Positions 17,908 to 26,634 of a DNA stretch of 64,000 bases are shown here, in pieces. How positions within the stretch are numbered: position 1 is the stretch's first letter; every line of letters starts with the position of its first letter. Source of the DNA: Allorhodopirellula solitaria (GTDB lineage Bacteria > Planctomycetota > Planctomycetia > Pirellulales > Pirellulaceae); the NCBI RefSeq assembly GCF_007859855.1, contig NZ_SJPK01000005.1:1-64000 (forward strand). Reading direction: 5' to 3'. The position numbers and the translations under genes were made by a program. The notes beneath the pieces are model-generated. The model saw nothing but the letters and a program-made list of their open reading frames with translations. It was not told the DNA's origin and searched no databases.

Positions 17908-18639
17908 TCAGAACAGATCGCTGATGGCGGCGTCGAGCGAGGTCACGAACCCGTTGTCGCTGACGTCGTAGTAGTAGTCGTCTTCGGTGATCGAATCGAT
18001 AGGGACACCATCGCTATTTTCTTGCTCGTTGAGCAAGTTGATGATGATCAAGGCATCGAGCGAGGTCACCAAGCCACTGCGATTGACATCCTCGGCAATG
18101 ACGGGGTTGGTCAAGCGATTGCGGGTCGTGTTGAACTGGACTTCGACGGGACCGCTCTTGACGCCACTGTTGTCCTGCACCTCGATGATCACGATGTCTT
18201 CACCGAGATGGTCGGGGTTGGGACGGTACTCCAGTTCGCCGGTGGTCGGATTGATCGAGGCAACACCGCCGGTGCCGTTGGTCAGGATCACCGTCTCGGA
18301 TAGATCCAAACCATCGGTCGAGAGGAACACATCGTTCAGATCGACGATCGCCACACCGCTGCTTTCGGGGTTGTTATAGGTCCCGGTGCGGATGGGTGGT
18401 GCCTCAGGAACAGGCCGCGAGCCGACATCAATGTTGAGCGTCAACTCCTGATACTTGGTGTTGGGATCGACTCGCGAATCGGGACCATCGTCAGCCCGGA
18501 ACACCAACGTTGCCGTGCCCGTAGCATTGACCGCGGGATAGAGATACAGAGTCCCGTTGATCAAGTCCGGCTCGCGGCGGAACAATGTTGAGAGGTCGGT
18601 ACCGTTGGTCCCCGCGGAATCGGCCGAGAAGAGGGCCAT
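17908..18639 (-). pseudogene. Truncated, internally deleted duplicate of the giant dockerin protein's C-terminus
   Basis: The 243-codon frame is nearly identical to the C-terminal part of the giant protein encoded at 32849-53398. Homology starts abruptly near 18625 (GTNGTDLSTLFRREPD) and runs through the first dockerin repeat (DVNRSGLVTSLDALIIINLL). Inside the second repeat, FVTSLDA jumps directly to AISDLF, skipping about 97 residues present in the giant protein. The junction is GCGTCGAG, a sequence present at both ends of the missing segment. There is no signal peptide; the first residues (MALFSADS) come from unrelated sequence. It is most likely a non-functional remnant. Confidence 0.85.
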
Positions 18640-18822
18640 TCACTTTGTTTGTTCACTTTGTTTGTGCACCAGATCGCGGATTCGGTAGCAGCAAATCTCG
18701 CCAATCTGCCCAATTCAGCTTTGGTCACTGGCAATCCGACCGTTTTCCAAATAATTGCTCCACGACCGCGCAGCAGCCAACCCAAGGGGCATCGAATTCG
18801 GGTTAGTTGTCATCGGTTTGCG
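18640..18822. other. Junction region with a 13-bp tandem duplication
   Basis: TTCACTTTGTTTG occurs twice in direct succession near 18649-18674, immediately beyond the point where the duplicated dockerin sequence ends. This marks the recombination boundary of the duplicate. No gene is seen. Confidence 0.55.
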
Positions 18823-19899
18823 TCAGACCGACGATATGCCCAGCGGATTGCCGGGAGCGCAAAGCCAGTTTTGGTCGCGACGAACTGCCTCTTCGGCCAA
18901 ATGCTCTGGGCTGCCGGCGGCGCGGCGGAATACTCGACCGAACTTGAGCACTATGTCGCACCAACCATGGGTGTCCAAGCCAATGCGAGTCAGGATGGGC
19001 TGCAGATGCTCTGGAATTGAGCCGACCTTGTCGCTGCGAATTTGACGCCCCGTCCAATCAAGCAATTCCAGGTACCTTTCCAACGAGACACTTAGGAATC
19101 CCTTCAGGCTACCGCGCCGCCCCGAGTCGTCCAGATTCGGGCCGACAGGATCCCTCTGCTCGTCGATCTCCATCGGACTCATCCAGCCGCTGTGTCGACG
19201 CCCCCGCCCACGCTCCCAGTCATGCGTGCTTTCACGTTTGCGTGATCCCGATTGCCGGCAGTCGTCAATCCGGTCCTTCGCCCCAGTGAAATCGCTCGTT
19301 TCCGGCGTTTCGGCCATCGCGGCGCGAATGGGATTGAGATCCACATAGGCTGCACAGGCCAGCAAACTGGCTTCATCGAGAAGCAGCTGTGCTCGAAAGC
19401 GACCTTCGAAGAAGTGCCCGCGGACCTCGTCTTCAGCGTTGCTGCGCCGGGCGATATTCTCGGCCAAACACCGCATATACCAGCTCACGTCAGACAATCG
19501 CCGTTGCCGCTCGGCGAGCACTTCTGGACAGTTCCGAATCATGTCGAGCTCCGGGATCGTTGGCTCGGCGGGACTTCCGTCTTGATTTCGGCGTTTGGGG
19601 AACAGCCGCAGCCAGCGACGGGCGACCTCGTCATCGGACCAGGCTGCCACAACGTCGGGCCGACTGCGAAGCACCAGGTGAGCGTGCGAACTCATGATAG
19701 AAAAGGTCAAACAGTCGATACCAAAGACGGACGCGAGAAACTCCATACGGTCGCGGATCCAGCCCCTGCGGTGCTCATAGCACCGTCCAGTGGCGGCGTC
19801 TTTTCCGCAAAGCCATGCCTGTCTGACACAGCGTTCCACACAATGAACTACCTGAATTTGATTCGGATCGATCACTTCCCCACGAGCTTGCCTGGGCAT
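18823..19899 (-). CDS. REP-associated (Y1/HUH, IS200-like) transposase
   Basis: The 358-residue product starts MPRQARGEVIDPNQIQVVHC. It has the Y1 transposase core: an HxH metal motif in MSSHAHLVLRSR and, further on, a candidate nucleophile Tyr in DVSWYMRCLAENIARR, followed by GHFFEGRFRAQLLL and AAYVDLNPIRAAMAE, which are characteristic of the TnpA-REP (RAYT) branch. The long Arg-rich C-terminal region is usual for planctomycete members. These proteins cut and move REP hairpins; a perfect 20-bp palindrome lies 155 bases upstream of the start codon. Confidence 0.88.
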   Translation of the reverse strand: MPRQARGEVIDPNQIQVVHCVERCVRQAWLCGKDAATGRCYEHRRGWIRDRMEFLASVFGIDCLTFSIMSSHAHLVLRSRPDVVAAWSDDEVARRWLRLFPKRRNQDGSPAEPTIPELDMIRNCPEVLAERQRRLSDVSWYMRCLAENIARRSNAEDEVRGHFFEGRFRAQLLLDEASLLACAAYVDLNPIRAAMAETPETSDFTGAKDRIDDCRQSGSRKRESTHDWERGRGRRHSGWMSPMEIDEQRDPVGPNLDDSGRRGSLKGFLSVSLERYLELLDWTGRQIRSDKVGSIPEHLQPILTRIGLDTHGWCDIVLKFGRVFRRAAGSPEHLAEEAVRRDQNWLCAPGNPLGISSV

Positions 19900-20054
19900 G
19901 GTCTTCTCCCTACTGAGCGTGACGCTGTATTGTGGATGACGGTATTAGGAATCCTACGAAAAACTCCAGGAAAGACAACTAAGCAATGCCTGTCCCTGTC
20001 TGGCTCAGCGATTTCGGTTCGAGGGACGGCTAAGCATCGAGAGATCAAGAAGTG

Positions 20055-20106
20055 GCGTAAGCTTCCAGCTTGCGGTCGGCAAAAATCGCAAGCTGGAAGC
20101 TTACGC
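20055..20106. repeat. REP-like palindrome, copy 2 (perfect 20-bp arms)
   Basis: GCGTAAGCTTCCAGCTTGCG (20055-20074) is the exact reverse complement of 20087-20106 around a 12-nt loop. It lies between the REP-type transposase and the last gene of the seven-gene operon, so it could also serve as a 3' boundary of the operon mRNA. It matches the imperfect copy at 6222-6273. Confidence 0.85.
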
Positions 20107-20167
20107 TACTTGCCCAGTAGTCCGACCCCGGGAATTTTGTGATCGACCGGACTGTGATTGCCCGAGG

Positions 20168-21076
20168 CTACTGCACACTCGACGTCCCCACGCCGATGTA
20201 GACTTTTAGAACGTCGTCGTTGGATTGAGGCCACAGCTGATACAGCACTCCTGATTCGATCATCCGTTCGCGGAGATCGGAGAATTGCTCGTAGGAGTCG
20301 GGCCAAATCGCAATCGTGATTGCGTGTCCCCCTGATTTGGCCTGCTGCACTAGATGTTGGAACTCGCGGGCGCCTTCGCCCCGGCGGAGGTCCCAGCCCG
20401 TGTTGGCGATCGGTGTGATTTCGATACCGGTGTCTGCGGCCGTCCTCGTTGAAACCTGCTTCTCATTGAAGCCACGTGAGAACGACGACGGCATCTTGGC
20501 CAGATACAATTTGCTGTCTTGAATCAAGACCAGTAGCGATGATCTACCGCTGGAGCGCACGCGTGGTACTCGCAGTGTTTCTTGCTTGCTATCGACGAGA
20601 CGTTTGAATTCGCTTCGGGTTGTTGCTGCCAGTCTTCTCGCTTCTCGCAATTCCTCGGGAATCGCTGCGTTTTCAAGCCTTTGGACTGCGTTGGCCTCCA
20701 GACGCTCGGCCAACAATTTGCTGGTATCGGCTTCGCCAGCGAGGGCAGCGTCGATGCCTTGCATCAATTGACTCTGCCTCTGCTGCAGACGCAAAAACTC
20801 ACGATCATCGACCGAGGTGCGGCGACTCGGCATAGCCGAAAGTGACATCTTCAGGAGCTGTTGTTTGGAGGACACTTCGGCAAGTTCTGCCATCGTTTTG
20901 CGAACTTGCTCTGCGGACGCTTGGGTGCCGGCGTCGCTTTCTTCCATCTGTACCATTGCGCGATTCTGGAGCATCACTGCGAGCAAAATGGCGAGAAACA
21001 CGATGCCGCCAAACGTGTTGCAGATGGTATCGAGAAAGAGTTCGAAACTCGATCCGGGATCCTGTTGACCTCTCAT
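20168..21076 (-). CDS. MotB/ExbD/ZorB-like single-pass protein, A subunit (operon gene 7)
   Basis: The 302-residue product has a short cytoplasmic N-terminus and one membrane helix at residues ~12-35 (FELFLDTICNTFGGIVFLA) with an Asp at its beginning, the position of the ion-binding Asp in MotB, ExbD and ZorB. A coiled-coil-prone region (~40-160) and a mixed alpha/beta C-terminal domain (~165-302, ending VLKVYIGVGTSSVQ) follow; no OmpA-type peptidoglycan motif is seen. The start overlaps the stop of the preceding gene as ATGA. It probably forms the moving or sensing partner of the MotA/ExbB-like channel. The family call rests on topology and context. Confidence 0.7.
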   Translation of the reverse strand: MRGQQDPGSSFELFLDTICNTFGGIVFLAILLAVMLQNRAMVQMEESDAGTQASAEQVRKTMAELAEVSSKQQLLKMSLSAMPSRRTSVDDREFLRLQQRQSQLMQGIDAALAGEADTSKLLAERLEANAVQRLENAAIPEELREARRLAATTRSEFKRLVDSKQETLRVPRVRSSGRSSLLVLIQDSKLYLAKMPSSFSRGFNEKQVSTRTAADTGIEITPIANTGWDLRRGEGAREFQHLVQQAKSGGHAITIAIWPDSYEQFSDLRERMIESGVLYQLWPQSNDDVLKVYIGVGTSSVQ

Positions 21077-21903
21077 GGCAACTCACCAACCTCGTGCGCG
21101 AACCGTGCGGCCTCTTGCATTCCCACGACCGTGAAACCGTACGCCGCGTCTGCCGCGTCTGCAGCCGACTTCATCGAACGAAAATCACGCTCGCCCCCCG
21201 GCCGGATGCGAAGGAGCAGGTGCCGTCGCGATAACGGGATCTCGGCGAGCCATTGTTTCCATTGATCGATTCGTGAGGTCCCCGTCAGAATCTGTTCAGT
21301 CTGGAGCAGACCATCTCGGATTCTGATTGTTTCGGGTGACACGGTGATCAAGACGAGGAATGTGCCCTCGTCGGTCTGGTCGCGAAAAATGGTTGAGTCA
21401 TCACTGCGGAGGGCTTTCTGCTTGCTTTGCAACTGGGCCGTTTGCTGGGCCAGTTCGTTCAGTTCCTGCTGGTGCTTGGACAGCGAGGCAGCTTCCTTGG
21501 CCAGCTTCTCCGACTCCGCAAGGGCAACGAAGGCCAACTTTTTCAGTTCGCTTTGTTTGCTGCGTGATGTCTCGATGCGTGCCGCCAGACGGGCGTTTTC
21601 TGACTTCAATTGCTCCACTTTCTCAGCAATATTGAACTTGTTGAGGCCTGCCGTTTGGGATCCCGCTGCAGACCTCTCGGCAATCTCCGCTTCGATCTGG
21701 CTGATCTGCTGTCGTAACTCTGCGATGGTATCCACGATCGGTTGGATGTCCTGCGGCACCGCTTCGCTGGCTGCTTCCACACGCTGGGCAAGCTGGAGTA
21801 CCAAGATGAGTGTGATCAAGATAAAGATGCCGACGACGGCGGTGATGATGTCTTGAAAGGCAAAGAATGAAATGCCGGGACCGGTGTTCCTGCGTTTCGC
21901 CAT
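21073..21903 (-). CDS. MotB/ExbD/ZorB-like single-pass protein, B subunit (operon gene 6)
   Basis: The 276-residue product mirrors its neighbour. The N-terminus MAKRRNTGPGISFFAFQD leads into a membrane helix (~12-36, IITAVVGIFILITLILVLQL) with an Asp at the cytoplasmic entry. Residues ~45-165 are strongly coiled-coil (AELRQQISQIEAEIAE and similar), and residues ~170-276 form an alpha/beta domain with TFLVLITVSPETIRIRDG and HLLLRIRPGGERDF. Sequence and size similarity to the A subunit suggest a heteromeric pair. The start is 2 bases after the stop of the MotA/ExbB-like gene. Confidence 0.72.
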   Translation of the reverse strand: MAKRRNTGPGISFFAFQDIITAVVGIFILITLILVLQLAQRVEAASEAVPQDIQPIVDTIAELRQQISQIEAEIAERSAAGSQTAGLNKFNIAEKVEQLKSENARLAARIETSRSKQSELKKLAFVALAESEKLAKEAASLSKHQQELNELAQQTAQLQSKQKALRSDDSTIFRDQTDEGTFLVLITVSPETIRIRDGLLQTEQILTGTSRIDQWKQWLAEIPLSRRHLLLRIRPGGERDFRSMKSAADAADAAYGFTVVGMQEAARFAHEVGELP

Positions 21904-21905
21904 CG

Positions 21906-22781
21906 CTACACTTCTCGCCCCGGTTCAAAAGGCAATATCTTGATACGGCTGACGATCTGTTTCAGGCAGTATTCTTGACAATCGTCCAAGAACACCTCTT
22001 CTGCCTTTCGCTGCGACGTCATCCATAGCTGAATGACCAGCGCCACAACCAGTGACAGGAGTGTGGTTTCAAACGCTGTACTGAGCCCGCCGGTAACTTC
22101 TTTCAAGGAGCCCACAATGGCGCTAACGTCGGATTGTTTGTCGAGTAGGCTGCTGAAGTTCCCGATTGCGCCAGCCAGTCCGAGCACCGTGCCGATAAAT
22201 CCGAGAACGGGAATGGCCCATAGAAATCCGCCTACGGTAGCAAATGATGTTTGGTGAGCCGATTCATCACGTTCGGCGCTCGCTCGCAGGATGTCGTCGA
22301 CATCGCTGACGCGGCCGAGATTCTTGAGATTCGAGAGCGAAATCAGAATTCGATTGTAGACCAAATATCGGGTGGGATCGTCCGCCAATGCATGGATATT
22401 GCGAATCACCTGGTCGGCAGTTTGACTGGTCAATACAAATTCATGATTCTCGGGGATAACGGCGTGTCGGAGGGCTTTGCGTTGAACGGATAATTTGTTT
22501 TGCTTGATGATCAGAATCACAATGCTCCAAAATCCGAGGAACACGGTCGCGTACTGCGTCGGTCCACGGTCGAGCAACATGGCGCGAAAGTAGCCCGGCG
22601 GGAGGAAGTGAACAATGACGAAGAACAACGTCGTCAAGATCAACGCGATGACCCCTGCGAATCCACTATTGACGGCAGTGCCGCCCGCTGCGCTCACACC
22701 GAAAACTCTCTCGATATCGGATTTCGCAACACTCAGAGGGCGTGGCAGCGGTGGGCTGGCCGATGGGGATGGATTGCTCAT
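21906..22781 (-). CDS. MotA/TolQ/ExbB-like proton channel protein (operon gene 5)
   Basis: The 291-residue product starts at 22781, where ATG overlaps the upstream stop (ATGA); the open frame extends to 23180 but that part lies inside the GYF gene. Four membrane helices are visible: VIALILTTLFFVIVHF, YATVFLGFWSIVILII, a third with the family signature GFLWAIPVLGFIGTVLGLAG, and STAFETTLLSLVVALVIQLW. The Pro-x-x-GFxGTVxG block and the Thr-rich last helix are characteristic of MotA/TolQ/ExbB stators, which use proton or sodium flow to drive a partner. With two Asp-bearing partner genes directly downstream, this is very likely an ion-driven complex. Confidence 0.88.
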   Translation of the reverse strand: MSNPSPSASPPLPRPLSVAKSDIERVFGVSAAGGTAVNSGFAGVIALILTTLFFVIVHFLPPGYFRAMLLDRGPTQYATVFLGFWSIVILIIKQNKLSVQRKALRHAVIPENHEFVLTSQTADQVIRNIHALADDPTRYLVYNRILISLSNLKNLGRVSDVDDILRASAERDESAHQTSFATVGGFLWAIPVLGFIGTVLGLAGAIGNFSSLLDKQSDVSAIVGSLKEVTGGLSTAFETTLLSLVVALVIQLWMTSQRKAEEVFLDDCQEYCLKQIVSRIKILPFEPGREV

Positions 22782-23710
22782 GTGACCGCGTTCGCTGCCG
22801 CTGCTGCCATGACCATCAGCAAGACTGCCGCACCAACCAGCAAAATGACAATCGCTACCAAGACGATTGCACAGTACCTCCAGAACGATTGGAGCCGATT
22901 CGCCGCGAGTCGCAAATGCAATCTGTCTCGATGCCGAGCGAGCAATTTCAGGCTGCTCGCATAGCTCAGCAAATACACTTCTCCGGCTATCGACAGTCCA
23001 CAAAATAGCAAACCTGTCAATCCATAGACCACCGACCTGGAGCCACCAAAGGGCATCCATTTGGCTTCGGCGCCAACGATCATGGATGTAATAAAGTAGA
23101 GCACGGCCAAGCCGGACAACACCAATCCCAACACACTCAGGATCATTACCCAGACACGATGATTGGTAAAACGCTCGCAAATTTCGGCTGAAAGTTGTCC
23201 TGCCGCCTGATCTGCCCCAACGATGCTAGAACTGGAATAACCCATCTCAGCAGCGGATTCGTTGGGCGTCGCGGAAAAATGTTCCGGCAAGACCTCCACG
23301 GCTGGCCGCCAGTCATCGAGCCCGGCTCGCCAGACCAACGTGTCGCGTCGGACGTCGCCCGAGTTCACCCACGTCAACAACGTTTGGGGGTTCATTGGGC
23401 CTTGATTGTCGCCGTTGAAATGAGCGTACCATTCAACCCCATCGTCAGCGTCTTGTCCGGCGATCGGCGACGAGGATTCCGCTAGCGTCTGTGTTGCGGT
23501 AGGGGCCGACGCTGGTGGGGCATGAGTTGGGCTCGATGCACTGCGAAAAAAATCACCAAATTCCTCAGCACGCTGCCAGGTCAATGCGTCGGAGGAGAGC
23601 TCATGCATTCGCGTGATCTGTCCACGGCGAATCAGGCCTCGAACCTTCTCGCTGGACAGCGGGCCGAGCGTCTTGCCCTTGAATCGAATATAGATACGAT
23701 CATCGCTCAT
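22778..23710 (-). CDS. Double GYF-domain membrane protein (operon gene 4)
   Basis: The 310-residue product starts at 23710 (MSDDRIYIRFKGKTLGPLSS), where ATG overlaps the stop of the previous gene. Two GYF_2 domains, one at ~4-55 and one at ~88-140 (WYAHFNGDNQGPMNPQTLLT ... DTLVWRAGLDDWRP), are adaptors that in eukaryotes bind proline-rich peptides. Three membrane helices follow (VMILSVLGLVLSGLAVLYFI, GLTGLLFCGLSIAGEVYLLS, IVLVAIVILLVGAAVLLMVM). The GTPase at the head of the operon has an N-terminal polyproline run and the GAP1 protein has Pro-rich linkers, so these are possible internal ligands; that is inference. Confidence 0.8.
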   Translation of the reverse strand: MSDDRIYIRFKGKTLGPLSSEKVRGLIRRGQITRMHELSSDALTWQRAEEFGDFFRSASSPTHAPPASAPTATQTLAESSSPIAGQDADDGVEWYAHFNGDNQGPMNPQTLLTWVNSGDVRRDTLVWRAGLDDWRPAVEVLPEHFSATPNESAAEMGYSSSSIVGADQAAGQLSAEICERFTNHRVWVMILSVLGLVLSGLAVLYFITSMIVGAEAKWMPFGGSRSVVYGLTGLLFCGLSIAGEVYLLSYASSLKLLARHRDRLHLRLAANRLQSFWRYCAIVLVAIVILLVGAAVLLMVMAAAAANAVT

Positions 23711-26634
23711 CGGCGGGAACTCGAACTGACGGAATCGGGGTTGTTGGGGTAAAGAAACACCGGACGACCAGCAATCCAATCGGCTTCGGATTGCGTTAGC
23801 TCTACTGTACCGGATTTCAGGCGGCCGATCGGTACCCAGTCAGCCTTCTCAGGGGCTGTCGGTGAGGGCCGAACGATAGCCAAGTTTCCGTTGGCGGCAG
23901 CTGGCTGATTCAACTTCACCGCCATGGATCCATCATCGCCACGGCCTAGCGTACCGACCCAATCAAACTTCAAATCACGAAGTTTCAAGGATTTCAAATC
24001 GAGTTTGGGGCGATTCTGATAGACCCTTGATAGCTTGGGGATCATTCGCTGTTCCACATTCGGACCGAGCGAGTTGTCGGGCACCGATGGTTCATACCAA
24101 TAAGCGATCTCATTGCTCCGACCCTCTAGCCATCTCAGGTCCTCGCTCAATGCTTTGGAAAGATACGCACTCCCTTCAATCGCGCCGCTAAGCAGGTGTT
24201 GCAACAGCATCTCTTTGATCTGGCCATCGAGTTGGTCGCGCCCTCGAACGGTCGCGATCAACTTTAGAAACTCCCCCTCCCAGTCACTCAGAAACTCGTC
24301 ACCGCGAGCCGCATACATCGACGCGAGGGCTTTGATGGATGCGTAAGGTTCTTTATGGATCTCAAAGTTTCCTTCCAAGCCCACCGTTTTGATAGCACCG
24401 GAGTCATTTGCAACGACTTCAACACCGGGATGCTTCGCCCGCCCATCGTCGGACGGAGCGAAGACGGAATCGCGTTTTCGATCATAGTACGATTTGAACA
24501 CAAAGTAACGATCGCCTCGTCCATCCTCCACGACGACTGTGTACAGGTCCGCAACCACCGTGTTCGGCAAGCCCCCGAGCACGCGTTTTAGCACTTCCGT
24601 GCGATCAGCGAATCGCTCAATCCGGTCGGCAACGGGCACTGGCAGTTGCATGAGGCTATGATCCACGCCGCGACCCAAAGCCGACTTGGCGCTGACAATC
24701 GACTGCATGCTCTCCGCACTCAGGCCTGAGGTGAATGCTTTTGATGCTGTGTTGGCGTACTCATTCCACATCAGTCCCTGGTCCCATAACTCGCGTTCAC
24801 TCGCAGCACGGCGGAACTCATCTGCAAGCGACGCGTCGTCCAATTGGCTCGCCGACCTCTTTAGTCGCTCAGCCAACTGATCAAGCGATTTGGCAGCGTG
24901 TACGTCCTCCATCGCTGCGTCTCGAATGGTCATGCGTTCACGGCGTTGACGAATTGCCTTGTCCAGGGAGTTCGTGCGAGTTTTCACCGAATTGACCTGT
25001 GCCAAAGCTGAGGACGCGGCCCTGGGAAAAGTCGACGGCAGTGCTTTCAAACTGTCGAGAATCCTGCTGAGTGTTCGCGACGCATCGTCGCCTCCGGCAC
25101 CTTCCTCCAGTTCCGTCAACGTGTCTCGGGTCGACTTGAGCTCCTCGAGTAGCTCCTTGGTTTGCTGAGTGGCGATGCTCGCCTCCCAAGCAGAGTACCG
25201 ACTTCGCAGCTCAAACACACGCCCCTTCTGCTCATCCGTTTCCGCCAATTTCTCCGCTCGATTCAATGCTGAAAGATCGATCTCGGCATCCACGTCCGCA
25301 TTCGCTTTCGCCAAATAGTCCGCAAACTGTTCGGCTCTCTGCGTGCGTTGACCGATGGCGGTTTGCACCTGGCTGTTCAGAGATGCGATTGCCGAGGTGC
25401 CTGCGAGTTGGGGATCCGTTTCCCGCAAGTTGGCATGAAAAGAACTGGCACCGTCCAAATCACCGCTGTCCAACAGCGATTGAAGTTCCTGTTCCGCGGC
25501 AATGGCGCGAGCCTGCTTCGCCGCATCGATTTGCCACCACGCGAAGGCCACGATAGCGATCACTGTCGCGGCGAAAACCGCAGCAATGATCGACAAGAAC
25601 TGCCGCTTCTTGGTCATCTGACGATCTTCGATCGCGACCTGGTATCGCTGCACCAGTTCGTCTGGTGGCGGTTGTTCAAAGAGCGTCGTTTGTTGATAGG
25701 CCCGCTCGAGGTCGTCGACAGGTGCCTTGCGATCGAGCACCGCTTCAAGACCACCAATCGCCGCAGCCCGCTGCGCCCGCGATTGCTTCTCCCGATCAAT
25801 TTCTCGCAACCAGAGAATCGGCGGTTCTGCTGCTTCCTCCAGCTCCTGAGGCAGCGGCGAGGTCAGGGTGGCAGCCAGTTCATTCCACCGAGTTAATTCA
25901 GAGCGAGCACCTGGCTCGTCGAATTGGCAGAAGGCGTCATTGAGTTTCGCCGCGACGCCTTGCAGTTGGGAAATCGTGTCCTGTTCGGTCAGCCCTGTGA
26001 GCGTCGCTGATACCCTTGCCGTCAGTTTTGGGTCGGGTGGCAATCGCCACGCCGACTGCGTTAGCTCGTCTTGAAGAGCTTTCAGGGCGACTGGATCTTT
26101 TGCAGAAATCGCTGCCCTCGCTTCGGTAGTCAACTGTTTGTGGCGTACCTTTTCCCAGCTCTCGATGTCCTCTTCCCAAACCGGTGTGGTCGCATCGACT
26201 TCGGCGATCCTCCGGAGGACTTTCAGCCGCCACGCCAACGGAGCTCGCGCGATCGCCAGCCGCCGGTGATTGGTCAATAATCCCTCGAGGGGCTGGGTCT
26301 CGACGATGGCTTCATTGAGCTGGTCGACTAGGTCTCGCTCGAGCTTCGGTGGCACGGGCACATCGAGAAACTGGAGGATATCGAACCAATCCTCTCGCTC
26401 GTCATCGGGCAGATCCAGCTTTGCAGCGGCGTCGATGGCATTGGGCGAGATAGACGCCACCTGAATCCCCTCGCTGCGCAGTCCCTTGTGCAGGAGAGCG
26501 ACGGCCTCGGCGAGTCGTGTATTGACTCGCGTGACTTCGTCCGCATAAGCCGTAGCGAGGGGACGCATCGTCTCTTCGGAAATCCCATCCCGCTTGCCCA
26601 GTGCCTGCCGAATCCGCTCCACCAACGTCGCCAT
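23707..26634 (-). CDS. Large coiled-coil membrane protein, unknown family (operon gene 3)
   Basis: The 975-residue product starts at the ATG at 26634, which overlaps the stop of the GAP1 gene (TGATG); an in-frame TTG lies one codon earlier. Residues 1-~335 are an alpha-helical cytoplasmic region with repeated AxxAxxAL-type helices. A single membrane helix lies at ~340-365 (RQFLSIIAAVFAATVIAIVA). Beyond it is a ~330-residue coiled-coil/helical stalk, then a C-terminal mixed domain from ~700 with GRGDRYFVFKSYYDRKRD and a beta-rich end (VPIGRLKSGTVELTQSEADW). I recognise no enzyme. It looks like a scaffold linking cytoplasmic GTPase/GAP1 components to the exterior or membrane motor. Confidence 0.75.
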   Translation of the reverse strand: MATLVERIRQALGKRDGISEETMRPLATAYADEVTRVNTRLAEAVALLHKGLRSEGIQVASISPNAIDAAAKLDLPDDEREDWFDILQFLDVPVPPKLERDLVDQLNEAIVETQPLEGLLTNHRRLAIARAPLAWRLKVLRRIAEVDATTPVWEEDIESWEKVRHKQLTTEARAAISAKDPVALKALQDELTQSAWRLPPDPKLTARVSATLTGLTEQDTISQLQGVAAKLNDAFCQFDEPGARSELTRWNELAATLTSPLPQELEEAAEPPILWLREIDREKQSRAQRAAAIGGLEAVLDRKAPVDDLERAYQQTTLFEQPPPDELVQRYQVAIEDRQMTKKRQFLSIIAAVFAATVIAIVAFAWWQIDAAKQARAIAAEQELQSLLDSGDLDGASSFHANLRETDPQLAGTSAIASLNSQVQTAIGQRTQRAEQFADYLAKANADVDAEIDLSALNRAEKLAETDEQKGRVFELRSRYSAWEASIATQQTKELLEELKSTRDTLTELEEGAGGDDASRTLSRILDSLKALPSTFPRAASSALAQVNSVKTRTNSLDKAIRQRRERMTIRDAAMEDVHAAKSLDQLAERLKRSASQLDDASLADEFRRAASERELWDQGLMWNEYANTASKAFTSGLSAESMQSIVSAKSALGRGVDHSLMQLPVPVADRIERFADRTEVLKRVLGGLPNTVVADLYTVVVEDGRGDRYFVFKSYYDRKRDSVFAPSDDGRAKHPGVEVVANDSGAIKTVGLEGNFEIHKEPYASIKALASMYAARGDEFLSDWEGEFLKLIATVRGRDQLDGQIKEMLLQHLLSGAIEGSAYLSKALSEDLRWLEGRSNEIAYWYEPSVPDNSLGPNVEQRMIPKLSRVYQNRPKLDLKSLKLRDLKFDWVGTLGRGDDGSMAVKLNQPAAANGNLAIVRPSPTAPEKADWVPIGRLKSGTVELTQSEADWIAGRPVFLYPNNPDSVSSSSRR

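Noticed and set aside
19252-20142. A 296-codon + strand open frame
   Set aside because: It is antisense to the REP-type transposase and runs through the REP-like palindrome; no domain is visible.
22782-23180. N-terminal extension of the MotA/ExbB-like protein
   Set aside because: The extension is the GYF gene read in another frame. The ATG at 22781 gives a correct family N-terminus and an ATGA overlap.
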